Shown: positions 1 to 5,716 of the stretch, in pieces | How the letters are laid out: each line of letters opens with the position of its first letter | Position numbering within the stretch: position 1 is the first letter of the stretch | Assembly (NCBI GenBank): GCA_946479615.1 | Contig: CAMLGR010000215.1 | Coordinates: forward strand, 1 to 5,716 | Source: an uncultured Bacteroidota bacterium | Lineage (GTDB): Bacteria; Bacteroidota; Bacteroidia; Chitinophagales; Chitinophagaceae | DNA length: 5,716 bases | Reading direction: 5' to 3' | Program-made: the position numbers and the translations under genes | Notes under the pieces: model-generated | Databases searched by the model: none | What the model was told of the DNA's origin: nothing | Seen by the model: the letters and a program-made list of their open reading frames with translations, nothing else

Positions 1-47
1 CAAATCTATTGGTATCCTAACTTTACTTCAAAAAACTATTTTATAAA

Positions 48-86
48 CATAGGAGAAACATAGGCACATAGGAATACACACATAGA
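48..86. repeat. CATAGG short tandem array at the window start
   Basis: CATAGG occurs at 48-53, 59-64 and 67-72, with CATAGA at 81-86, just past the end of the glycogen-binding gene (stop at 93-95). The arrangement resembles the right arm of the inverted repeat at 3802-3836, including the terminal ACACATAGAAA. No inverted partner is visible in bases 1-47, so it is either a single arm or its partner lies outside the window. Bases 1-47 otherwise show no feature. Confidence 0.65.
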
Positions 87-92
87 AATTTA

Positions 93-1556
93 TCATTCCT
101 TTGCGATCCATACGATCGAGTTCCCCGTTCCTTCCTGGTTTTGTTCCCAGAGCTTATTGCCCGGATCAAGTATCCAGTTGCCATCCACTACAAATTTGTA
201 TAAATGTTTACCCGGTGAAAGATGCGCCTTGAAGATCCAGTCGTCCCCGTCTTTTGTCATCAGGAAGGTATTGGGCGACCAGTTATTGAAATCGCCGGCG
301 AGATATACTTTTTTCGCATTGATAAATCCTTTTAAACGGAAGGTATAATTAGGATCGATGATAAAATACTGGTTACCGTTACTCTTTATCTCTGAACGTT
401 TGCCAATATCTTTATTATCTACGATAAAAGTATATTCATAATTACCAGGACCCAGGGTATAAGGCAATTGCCAGCCGGTCGCGGTCTTTTTCATAAACAG
501 TTCATTCTTGCGCCAGCCATTGAATGAGCCGGACAGGATCACTTGTTTGGCATCGGTATAGCCATCCAGCTTAAACACATAAGGCTTACCGATACGAATC
601 ACGGAATTATAGTCATTAAATTCATTGGGTAATTTATCCGGGTTGGACGGATCGGCAAACCAGTTGCCATCTGCTATAAAACGATAAGTGCTGGTTCCAT
701 TGGCAAGATACAGGGGAAGTTGCCATCCGCCTGCCGCCCTTGTCATTTCCAATTCACGTGGCCGCCAGTCATTGAAGTTGCCCGAGACATATATTCTTTT
801 TGCATTGGCATATCCTGCTAATTTGAAATTGACATTGGTCTTAAAGTAAACAGAGTTATCATTTCCCATCCCGTCATTTTCTACCAGTGAATTATCCCGG
901 TCGGTTGTCCAGTTACCATCGGCAATGAATTTATACCAGTATTTACCGGGGCCGAGCTTTACAACAGCGATCCAGCCGCTATCTGTTTTTGTCATTAAGA
1001 GCGCCGTTTCCGACCAGTCATTAAAGCTGCCGCTAAGGATCACTTTCCCGGCATTGGTATTGCCGCGGAAGAAAAAGGTAACGGCAGAATCATGTGTTTC
1101 GAACGGGAATTTATTTTTGAACCGGTTGTATCCATACCGTACACGACTGCTGACCACGGGAAACCGTTCTGCAAAGCTGGCATTCTTCTCGGTGAGCATG
1201 ATCTTATCCGCAGGATTGCTTACATCATCAAAACCCATCAGCCGTTTGCTGATCACAAACATTTCTTTATTGGTGATATCGACCGACCAGCCGAGTTTAT
1301 GTAAGGAATCGGTCTTACCTGTTTTGAAAAAACGTTTCAGGTCGAGATCAAAAAGATCATATTGGATAATAAAGCTATCGAGAGAACTTTCCTTCAGGTT
1401 TTTTCCCAGGGTAATAAACATGCGACCACCTTTGATCGTATAGTTTTTCAGCGGCGCCTGTCCAAATACTCCTCCTCCTAATACCAGGAACAGGACGACA
1501 CAGCAGCACCGCAGTGCCCATCTTCGTATGTTTTTCCTGGTACTCATCACTTCCAT
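93..1556 (-). CDS. Exported protein with four tandem AMPK-type glycogen-binding (CBM48/E-set) domains
   Basis: A 487-residue protein with no recognisable catalytic domain. A basic start (RRWALR) followed by a hydrophobic stretch at about 17-32 ending VFGQ is a signal peptide; the three cysteines at 17-19 do not form a lipobox. Residues 34-157 are an N-terminal region I do not recognise. Four repeats of about 80 residues follow (about 159-238, 242-322, 326-400, 404-484). Each starts with a beta strand and the signature GxFNxW, continues with a G-x-Y-x-[KRT]-F strand, and in three of them has a DGNW turn and a closing N-S strand. This is the pattern of the AMPK-beta glycogen-binding domain, so binding of alpha-glucan or a similar glycan in the periplasm or outside the cell is inferred. 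It overlaps the stop of the upstream protease gene. Methionine 4, at 1547, would give a classic TGATG junction and may be the true start. The fold is secure; ligand and role are unknown. Confidence 0.88.
   Translation of the reverse strand: MEVMSTRKNIRRWALRCCCVVLFLVLGGGVFGQAPLKNYTIKGGRMFITLGKNLKESSLDSFIIQYDLFDLDLKRFFKTGKTDSLHKLGWSVDITNKEMFVISKRLMGFDDVSNPADKIMLTEKNASFAERFPVVSSRVRYGYNRFKNKFPFETHDSAVTFFFRGNTNAGKVILSGSFNDWSETALLMTKTDSGWIAVVKLGPGKYWYKFIADGNWTTDRDNSLVENDGMGNDNSVYFKTNVNFKLAGYANAKRIYVSGNFNDWRPRELEMTRAAGGWQLPLYLANGTSTYRFIADGNWFADPSNPDKLPNEFNDYNSVIRIGKPYVFKLDGYTDAKQVILSGSFNGWRKNELFMKKTATGWQLPYTLGPGNYEYTFIVDNKDIGKRSEIKSNGNQYFIIDPNYTFRLKGFINAKKVYLAGDFNNWSPNTFLMTKDGDDWIFKAHLSPGKHLYKFVVDGNWILDPGNKLWEQNQEGTGNSIVWIAKE
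105..1082 (-). repeat. Four tandem glycogen-binding domain repeats inside the coding region
   Basis: The repeats lie at about 843-1082, 591-833, 357-581 and 105-347, in protein order. The spacing between repeat starts is 83, 84 and 78 residues. Their cores are GSFNDW, GNFNDW, GSFNGW and GDFNNW. Compared with the AMPK-beta ligand residues (two Trp, one Lys, one Asn), repeat 1 (W181, K209, W216, N234) and repeat 4 (W426, K454, W461, N479) keep all four. Repeat 2 has Arg292 in place of Lys. Repeat 3 has Thr376 in place of Lys and lacks the DGNW tryptophan. The residue matching was done by eye against the family pattern. Confidence 0.85.
1545..1556 (-). other. Overlapping stop/start junction (translational coupling)
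   Basis: The TGA stop of the protease-like gene (1547-1549) lies inside the first codons of the glycogen-binding gene. The upstream ATG is at 1554-1556. An in-frame ATG at 1545-1547 shares one base with the stop, giving TGATG. Either start makes the two genes overlap, so they share a transcript and downstream translation probably depends on terminating ribosomes. No separate ribosome binding site is evident for the downstream gene. Confidence 0.75.
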
Positions 1557-2539
1557 ATATACATTTTACGATTTACGAAGTTAAATCCAATTTTATGTAA
1601 TGAAAGGAAATCAAATCCTAATATCCCGTCAATACATAAGTCGTATGACAAACAGGTTTTTTCGAGGTTGGTGATCAGTACCGGTATCGTATCGATGGTC
1701 TGATCCCCGATCTTCATATTCCTCAGGTCGCCATACAGGGCATCCACTTTTTTATTTCCCACGCCATTGAGTACGACCCGTTTGGTGATAGCGATATTCT
1801 CGAAGACTTTATCGGACAACCGGCTATCCAGCACATTGGATTCAGCGGCAAAATCGATCATCAGCTTTAATTTTTTACCGGCTATTTCTGTGCGGGCCAA
1901 TACCCTGTCGTTGATAATATCGATAGGTATCGACCGGTAGGCGGCCGTATCATTCAGCATGGCATGCCGGTAAGAAGACGCTTCTTTCTTCCCAATCCGA
2001 TGCAGGTAAATAAGATTTTTATCATAATCGATGATCATCTCAAACTGTTTAAACAACTGCATACCCAATAACCCAAACACTTTTACGCCTTTATTGTTTT
2101 CAATGCTTCCCAGGTCTACGAGGTTGGCTTCCATTTTTTCATAACTGATCGTGCCGCCAAAGGAGAAATCGTTCACCTTCGTTTTTAATACCATGCCGGC
2201 CGTTCCATTCATGCCTGCCTGTTCTTCGGCAACTTCCTGTGCAGGATAATCACGGAAATAAGTAAGGTTCAGGACGAGATAAGGGGAACCGGTATCCAAA
2301 ATAAAATTGCCTTCGGTAGAATCGGCTTTGGCCTTTACCAGGATCAGGTTACCGGCCATACTGAAAGGAATCACACAGGAAACAGAATCCAGCAGGGAGC
2401 CACCAATGGTTTCAACCTGTATGGATAAGGGATGAGGAGTTGGACCATTGATAACAGGTGCACCAGGGCTTTCAAAGCGCTGCAGGGCAAAAGCCAGTAT
2501 ACAAATAAATATGTAACCCCCGCGGGGAAATGAAAGCAT
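1547..2539 (-). CDS. Exported aspartyl protease-like protein (retropepsin-like, two lobes)
   Basis: A 330-residue protein. The N-terminus has a hydrophobic stretch (about 9-19, IFICILAFAL) that reads as a signal peptide or anchor. Lobe 1 carries the aspartic protease motif ILDTGS (D82-T83-G84), followed at 156-159 by GLLG and the strand FEMIIDYDKNLIYL, the hydrophobic-hydrophobic-Gly element that packs under the active site. Lobe 2 repeats the plan: LMIDFAAES (D229-F230-A231) and then GILGFDFL at 305-312. Known relatives are clan AA proteases of bacteria (gag-asp/retropepsin type), usually annotated aspartyl protease family protein. The second lobe keeps the Asp but has Phe-Ala where Thr/Ser-Gly is expected, so activity as an intramolecular pair of lobes is uncertain; it might dimerise through lobe 1 or act as a binding protein. 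It is the first gene of an overlapping pair with the glycogen-binding protein. Its substrate cannot be read from sequence. Confidence 0.85.
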   Translation of the reverse strand: MLSFPRGGYIFICILAFALQRFESPGAPVINGPTPHPLSIQVETIGGSLLDSVSCVIPFSMAGNLILVKAKADSTEGNFILDTGSPYLVLNLTYFRDYPAQEVAEEQAGMNGTAGMVLKTKVNDFSFGGTISYEKMEANLVDLGSIENNKGVKVFGLLGMQLFKQFEMIIDYDKNLIYLHRIGKKEASSYRHAMLNDTAAYRSIPIDIINDRVLARTEIAGKKLKLMIDFAAESNVLDSRLSDKVFENIAITKRVVLNGVGNKKVDALYGDLRNMKIGDQTIDTIPVLITNLEKTCLSYDLCIDGILGFDFLSLHKIGFNFVNRKMYIWK

Positions 2540-2590
2540 GTTGATCTCTTGGCAGGTAAAAATAAGTGAATAAATCTGAGTGAAGATGTC

Positions 2591-2694
2591 AGGAGTTAAG
2601 TTTTAGGTGTTAGGTGTGAAGTTTTAAGTGTGAAGCTCCTGCCAGGAAAACAATAACTATTCATTTTACACTTCACGCTTAAAACCTAACACCT
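2591..2694. repeat. Intergenic TTAGGTG-type inverted repeat
   Basis: This element fills the gap between the oxidoreductase and the protease gene. The left arm at 2605-2635 (core AGGTGTTAGG then TTTTAAGTGTGAAG) matches the reverse complement of the right arm at 2671-2694 (AGGTGTTAGG then TTTTAAGCGTGAAG) with one substitution and a 7-base insertion in the left arm. The loop is about 35 bases. The right arm reaches the TGA stop of the oxidoreductase (2694-2696). It could act as a transcript-end hairpin, but no T-run follows on the minus strand. Confidence 0.7.
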
Positions 2695-3674
2695 CATTCA
2701 GCACTGAATCCTTCTATCAACTTCATAATGGTGACACCCTCTTCTGCTGTGCAGGGATTCGCGCCTTTGCCAAGAAAATAATTGGTGACGGCGGCGATCA
2801 TCGGTTGCTGCACATGCGGCAAAGGATCGAAATGAAAAATATCCATTTTGCCATCGACAACTACGGTAAGGGGGCGATGATCAAAAAAGCTGAACGTGAT
2901 CGTGCCTTTGTCGCCCACTATTTCACAACTGTCTTTTTCAGCAGCACTGGTAATACTGAAGCACCAGATGCCACTGAAGAGAGTGCCATTCTTAAAGAGG
3001 ATATTGCCGGCAACCATGTCATCGGCTTTATAAGCGCCGCCCTGGTTGAGAGAAAAACCAGTTACTTTTTCCGGTTCCCCGAAAAAATAATACATCAGGT
3101 CGAACTGGTGAGGAGAAAGATCATGAAATAATCCTCCTCCTGCTATCGACGTATTCACCCGCCAGGCGGTTTTTTCTACTGACAAGTCTTCGGCTGTCAG
3201 CATTTTTTTATAAATGTCCGAACGCACGAACCTGGTTTCTCCGATCACTTTATCACGGATCAGTTGCCTGATCTTTTTAAAAAGGGGTTGTTCCCGCCGG
3301 TAATGTGCCACTACCAGTTTGATATTGTTTTTAGCTGCCGCATCAGCCATCCGCTGAGCAGAGGCGGCATCAACGGTCATTGGCTTTTCTACATACACCG
3401 GTTTGCCGGCAGCGATCGCCGCCAGGGTATATTCTTCATGAGAAGAAGGCGGTGTAGCAATATAGATGGCATTGACGTTGGGATCATTGATCAGGCTGGC
3501 AGCATCGCTGTACCAGGCGCCTACCTGGTGACGTTCCGCATAATCCTTTGCTTTGGCGGCATCCCTGCGCATGACGGCGACCAGTGATGAGTTTTCTGTT
3601 TTGGTAAAGGCCGGCCCGCTTTTAACTTCCGTTACATCGCCACAACCGATAATACCCCAGTTTATTTTATTCAT
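2694..3674 (-). CDS. Gfo/Idh/MocA family NAD(P)-dependent oxidoreductase
   Basis: A 326-residue cytoplasmic protein with no signal peptide. The N-terminal Rossmann fold begins WGIIGCGDV (glycines at 7, 10 and 12) and includes IATPPSSH at 72-79, the strand that precedes the nicotinamide site. The family signature EKPM is at 96-99, with K97 as the expected catalytic lysine. AHYRR follows at 123-127. The C-terminal alpha/beta domain contains GGGLFHDLSPHQFD at 179-192, where D185 and H189 match the family's active-site Asp and His. Length is slightly short but normal for the family. Members oxidise or reduce sugars, inositols and related polyols; the substrate here cannot be assigned from sequence. 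Upstream there is an AGGG four bases before the ATG that may serve as a weak ribosome binding site. It is separated from both neighbours by repeat-filled gaps, so a shared operon is possible but not shown. Confidence 0.93.
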   Translation of the reverse strand: MNKINWGIIGCGDVTEVKSGPAFTKTENSSLVAVMRRDAAKAKDYAERHQVGAWYSDAASLINDPNVNAIYIATPPSSHEEYTLAAIAAGKPVYVEKPMTVDAASAQRMADAAAKNNIKLVVAHYRREQPLFKKIRQLIRDKVIGETRFVRSDIYKKMLTAEDLSVEKTAWRVNTSIAGGGLFHDLSPHQFDLMYYFFGEPEKVTGFSLNQGGAYKADDMVAGNILFKNGTLFSGIWCFSITSAAEKDSCEIVGDKGTITFSFFDHRPLTVVVDGKMDIFHFDPLPHVQQPMIAAVTNYFLGKGANPCTAEEGVTIMKLIEGFSAE

Positions 3675-3714
3675 ATTACCCTGCTATTATTTAACATATC
3701 AACTATCAGGCTCC

Positions 3715-3836
3715 CTATGTGCATCTATGTTCCTATGATCCTATGTGGTGAGAAATTACGCCAGTCATGTTGAGCCATCCTGAAAATTATACGTTTTTTT
3801 TACCACATAGGATCATAGGAACATAGGTACACATAG
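3715..3836. repeat. 35-base CATAGG inverted repeat with 52-base spacer
   Basis: The left arm at 3715-3749 and right arm at 3802-3836 are reverse complements at 33 of 35 positions. The right arm contains CATAGG at 3806, 3814 and 3822, plus CATAGA at 3832, so it is itself a short tandem array with 8-10 base periodicity. The spacer (3750-3801) holds a T-run at 3794-3801 and no open frame of note. The element occupies most of the 180-base gap between the DUF1801 and oxidoreductase genes. It could form a long stem in RNA or a cruciform in DNA. A terminator role is possible, but neither strand has the usual T-run directly after the stem. Confidence 0.8.
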
Positions 3837-3854
3837 AAACAATTCAGAAAGATA

Positions 3855-4202
3855 CTATTTATATAATTTCAATGCGTCTGCCAGTATGCCACGGATCTTT
3901 TTTACCGGCACATCTTTTCCCGGATCAATGAGCATGATCTTCATCTTCGCCCGTTTTTCGCTGATGAGATCGGGGTGACTGATCTTCGCTCCTTCTACAA
4001 TACCGAGATAAGGCTGCCGGTATTTTTTATGTACCCACAGATAACAGAATCGTTTTCCTTTATAAAAATAGAAAGGCATCCCGTATTGCCAGGATTCGGT
4101 GATAGCAGGATCCTGCTTTAAAATAAACGTCCGCAGGAATTGCAGGCAGCTTTTAATGGGCTCTTCATTCTGGAGGAAATAAGTATCGACCGGGCGAAGC
4201 AT
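3855..4202 (-). CDS. DUF1801 (YdhG-like) domain protein
   Basis: A 115-residue cytoplasmic protein that is a single DUF1801 domain. The recognisable features are the N-terminal helix ending in FLRTFILKQDPAITE, the conserved motif SWQYGMPFYFYKGKRFCYLW at about 37-56, the basic strand after it (VHKKYRQPYLGIVEG), and a C-terminal helix after MLIDPGKDVPVKKI. Length matches the Bacteroidota members of the family. The biochemical function of DUF1801 is not established; the fold is related to the YdhG/frataxin-like group. The start at 4202 sits 8 bases from a copy of the TTAGG-type repeat, leaving no room for a recognisable ribosome binding site. It is divergent from the M61 peptidase gene and may share its upstream region. 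Confidence 0.88.
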   Translation of the reverse strand: MLRPVDTYFLQNEEPIKSCLQFLRTFILKQDPAITESWQYGMPFYFYKGKRFCYLWVHKKYRQPYLGIVEGAKISHPDLISEKRAKMKIMLIDPGKDVPVKKIRGILADALKLYK

Positions 4203-4210
4203 GAGGTTTC

Positions 4211-4310
4211 AGGGGTTAAGTTTTAGGTTTTAGATGTGAAGATAGCAATGTGAGTAAATATTTTCAGCAATGAACAATAAACTATGTTACATCGCATTTT
4301 AACCTAAAAC
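4211..4310. repeat. Second TTAGG-type repeat pair in the divergent gap
   Basis: The stretch 4211-4241 matches 2591-2621 directly at 28 of 31 positions, so the same element occurs in two gaps. Within the divergent gap, GTTTTAGGTT at 4220-4229 is the exact reverse complement of AACCTAAAAC at 4301-4310, with a 71-base spacer. The pairing is weaker than in the 2591-2694 copy. Any promoters for the two divergent genes must lie within or around this element. Confidence 0.6.
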
Positions 4311-4319
4311 CTCTTTAGA

Positions 4320-4336
4320 TACATTTCCTATATTTA
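4320..4336 (+). promoter_or_regulatory. Possible Bacteroidota -7 elements before the M61 gene
   Basis: Two near matches to the Bacteroidota -7 consensus TAnnTTTG lie here: TACATTTC (4320-4327) and TATATTTA (4329-4336), each off only at the final G. Either would give a leader of roughly 15-30 bases before the ATG at 4358. No TTG is present at the expected -33 spacing, so this is weak evidence. Confidence 0.2.
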
Positions 4337-4357
4337 AGCCATCAAACAGCTCTGCAT

Positions 4358-5716
4358 ATGAGAATTACCACTACCCTGCTTTTTTTGGTACTCGCTCCTG
4401 TTCTTAACGCCCAGGAAAAATATAGTTATACTGCCGATCTGAAGAATATCAGTGATGATAAAGTCAGTATCGAGCTGCTGACCCCGGCTATTACTGCTAA
4501 CGAAGCAACTTTTTCTTTTCCCCGCGTTATTCCCGGCTCTTACAGCGAAAAAAATTATGGTAAATATATCGATGATTTCAAAGCCTGGGACAAGCAAGGC
4601 AAAGCCTTAAAAGTAAACAAGCTCAATAAGAATCAATACCAGGTGCAGGAAGCTGCAAAGCTGCAGAGGATCACTTACAAAGTGAACGATACCTGGGATG
4701 AACCCGATAAGGATTTTATTTTTCAGCCCGGTGGCTCCAATATCGAAAGCGGCAGTAATATCGTGATGAACAATCATGCTTTCTATGGATATTTTGAAGG
4801 ATACAGTATGCTGCCCTTCGAGATCAAAGTGATCAAGCCGGCAGCAATGTATGCATCGACGCATTTGCAGGTGGACAGGAAAAGCCAGGAAGAAGATATT
4901 CTCTCTGCCAGTAATTATGTATACCTGGCGGATAACCCCGTATTTTATTGCAGACCGGATACGACTTCTTTTGTGACCGGCAATAGCCGGATCAATATTT
5001 CTGTATTTTCTGCCAATGGAAAAGTAACCAGCCGCCAGGTTGCAGGCTACCTGCAACCGATGGGAAATGCCTTGCAGCATTTCTTTAATGGATTGCCGGT
5101 AGATTCCTATCAATTCCTGTATTATTTCGAAGATCCCGACAAAGCGCTGGTGGGTAAAGAAAAGAAAGGAGGAGGTTATGGTGCGCTGGAGCATAATTAT
5201 TCTTCACTTTATTTCCTGCCTGAAATGGGATTTGAATCCCGGCTCAAGTCCATGGTGAATGAAGTTTCCAGCCACGAGTTCCTGCATATCCTTACTCCTC
5301 TTAACCTGCACAGCGAATACATCGAGCATTTCGATTTCATCAATCCAGCCATGTCGAAACATCTTTGGTTGTATGAAGGCGTAACAGAATATTTTGCTCA
5401 TCTCGTGCAGGTAACCAATGGCCTGATCGACGAAAAGACTTTTTTCAATAATATGCGCGACAAGATCAATGATGCAGAAAAATATGGTGATTTCTCCATG
5501 ACCACGATGAGCGAAAGGGTGTTGGAAGAATACCAGGATAAATATTCCAGTGTATATAACCGCGGGGCATTGATCGGGCTGATGCTGGATCTGTTTATCC
5601 GGGAAAAAACGAATTTTCAAAAGACATTGAAATCGGTGGTGGTTGAACTGGCGGGGACATATGGGGCTGGTAAACCTTTTAAAGATGAGGCATTTTTAAT
5701 TGACTTTGTCAACGCT
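4358..5716 (+). CDS. Secreted M61 family metallopeptidase (glycyl aminopeptidase type), partial, 3' end beyond window
   Basis: The frame is open for exactly 453 codons to the window edge with no stop. Residues 1-18 (MRITTTLLFLVLAPVLNA) form a signal peptide, with cleavage likely before Q19. Residues about 20-200 fit the N-terminal beta-rich domain of M61 enzymes. The conserved GGGYGALEHN at 271-280 precedes the zinc site HEFLH at 306-310 (H306, E307, H310), and the third zinc ligand is expected at E340 in WLYEGVTEYF. YNRGALIGLMLD at 400-411 is also a conserved family segment. Known members are zinc aminopeptidases active on N-terminal Gly/Ala or related peptides; the missing C-terminus would normally carry a PDZ domain. 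Location is probably periplasmic. The start was chosen because the signal peptide begins immediately at this ATG. No strong Shine-Dalgarno is visible, as is usual in this phylum. Confidence 0.92.
   Translation, partial: MRITTTLLFLVLAPVLNAQEKYSYTADLKNISDDKVSIELLTPAITANEATFSFPRVIPGSYSEKNYGKYIDDFKAWDKQGKALKVNKLNKNQYQVQEAAKLQRITYKVNDTWDEPDKDFIFQPGGSNIESGSNIVMNNHAFYGYFEGYSMLPFEIKVIKPAAMYASTHLQVDRKSQEEDILSASNYVYLADNPVFYCRPDTTSFVTGNSRINISVFSANGKVTSRQVAGYLQPMGNALQHFFNGLPVDSYQFLYYFEDPDKALVGKEKKGGGYGALEHNYSSLYFLPEMGFESRLKSMVNEVSSHEFLHILTPLNLHSEYIEHFDFINPAMSKHLWLYEGVTEYFAHLVQVTNGLIDEKTFFNNMRDKINDAEKYGDFSMTTMSERVLEEYQDKYSSVYNRGALIGLMLDLFIREKTNFQKTLKSVVVELAGTYGAGKPFKDEAFLIDFVNA

Noticed and set aside
925..1443. 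A 172-codon plus-strand open frame opposite the glycogen-binding gene
   Set aside because: It lies wholly antisense to a gene with clear domain structure, has no recognisable motif, and its sequence is the reverse-frame shadow of that gene's codons. The smaller plus-strand frames at 157-348 and 1092-1304 are rejected for the same reason.
1496..1508. Three consecutive cysteines in the signal peptide of the glycogen-binding protein as a possible lipoprotein site
   Set aside because: They lie at the start of the hydrophobic core, not after it, and lack the L-x-[GA]-C lipobox pattern.
2557..2564. Possible minus-strand -7 element TATTTTTA before the protease gene
   Set aside because: It lacks the final G of TAnnTTTG, has no TTG at the -33 position, and such AT-rich matches are common by chance.
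2805..3738. Plus-strand open frames at 2805-3131, 3264-3587 and 3553-3738
   Set aside because: They are antisense to the Gfo/Idh/MocA gene and show no family motif.
3791..3801. T-run in the spacer of the CATAGG inverted repeat as a rho-independent terminator
   Set aside because: No GC-rich stem directly precedes the T-run on the plus strand, and the long inverted repeat arms flank it rather than precede it.
3715..3836. CRISPR-like array of CATAGG units
   Set aside because: The units are only six bases with 2-4 base gaps, with no spacers of CRISPR length and no cas genes in the window.
4334..5620. Minus-strand open frames at 4334-4597, 4607-5194 and 5204-5620
   Set aside because: All are antisense to the M61 peptidase frame, which has a signal peptide, HEFLH site and conserved flanking motifs. 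The antisense products look like random hydrophobic/basic sequence.

Overview
The window looks like Bacteroidota chromosome, most likely a Chitinophagaceae-type soil or plant-associated genome. This is inferred from moderate base composition, weak or absent Shine-Dalgarno sequences, many exported proteins, and protein families typical of that group: a retropepsin-like protease with N-terminal secretion signal, a DUF1801 protein, and an M61 peptidase with an HEFLH site. No RNA gene, CRISPR array, insertion sequence or phage gene is visible. This is a largely ordinary region.

Layout: four genes run leftward (minus strand) and one runs rightward (plus strand). In transcription order on the minus strand, a DUF1801 protein (3855-4202) is followed by a Gfo/Idh/MocA-family oxidoreductase (2694-3674), an exported aspartyl-protease-like protein (1547-2539), and an exported protein with four tandem glycogen-binding (AMPK-type, CBM48/E-set) domains (93-1556). 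The last two overlap by a few bases and almost certainly form a translationally coupled pair. From 4358 a divergent plus-strand gene encodes a secreted M61-family metallopeptidase and is cut by the right edge after 453 codons.

Every intergenic gap is only 150-180 bases and is largely filled by one of two short repeat families. One is built on the hexamer CATAGG (48-86, and a 35-base inverted repeat at 3715-3836). The other is built on TTAGGTG/TTTTAGGT (2591-2694 and 4211-4310). The two families alternate from gap to gap and mostly form long-loop inverted repeats. They are the main non-coding structure here.

Functionally, the only strongly linked genes are the protease-like protein and the four-domain glycogen-binding protein: both are exported and co-translated, and the latter has no catalytic domain. 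The oxidoreductase, the DUF1801 gene and the M61 peptidase are separated by repeat-filled gaps, and nothing visible ties them to a common pathway. The most interesting points are the coupled pair, the degenerate second active-site motif of the protease, the unequal ligand-residue sets of the four carbohydrate-binding repeats, and the alternating intergenic repeats.
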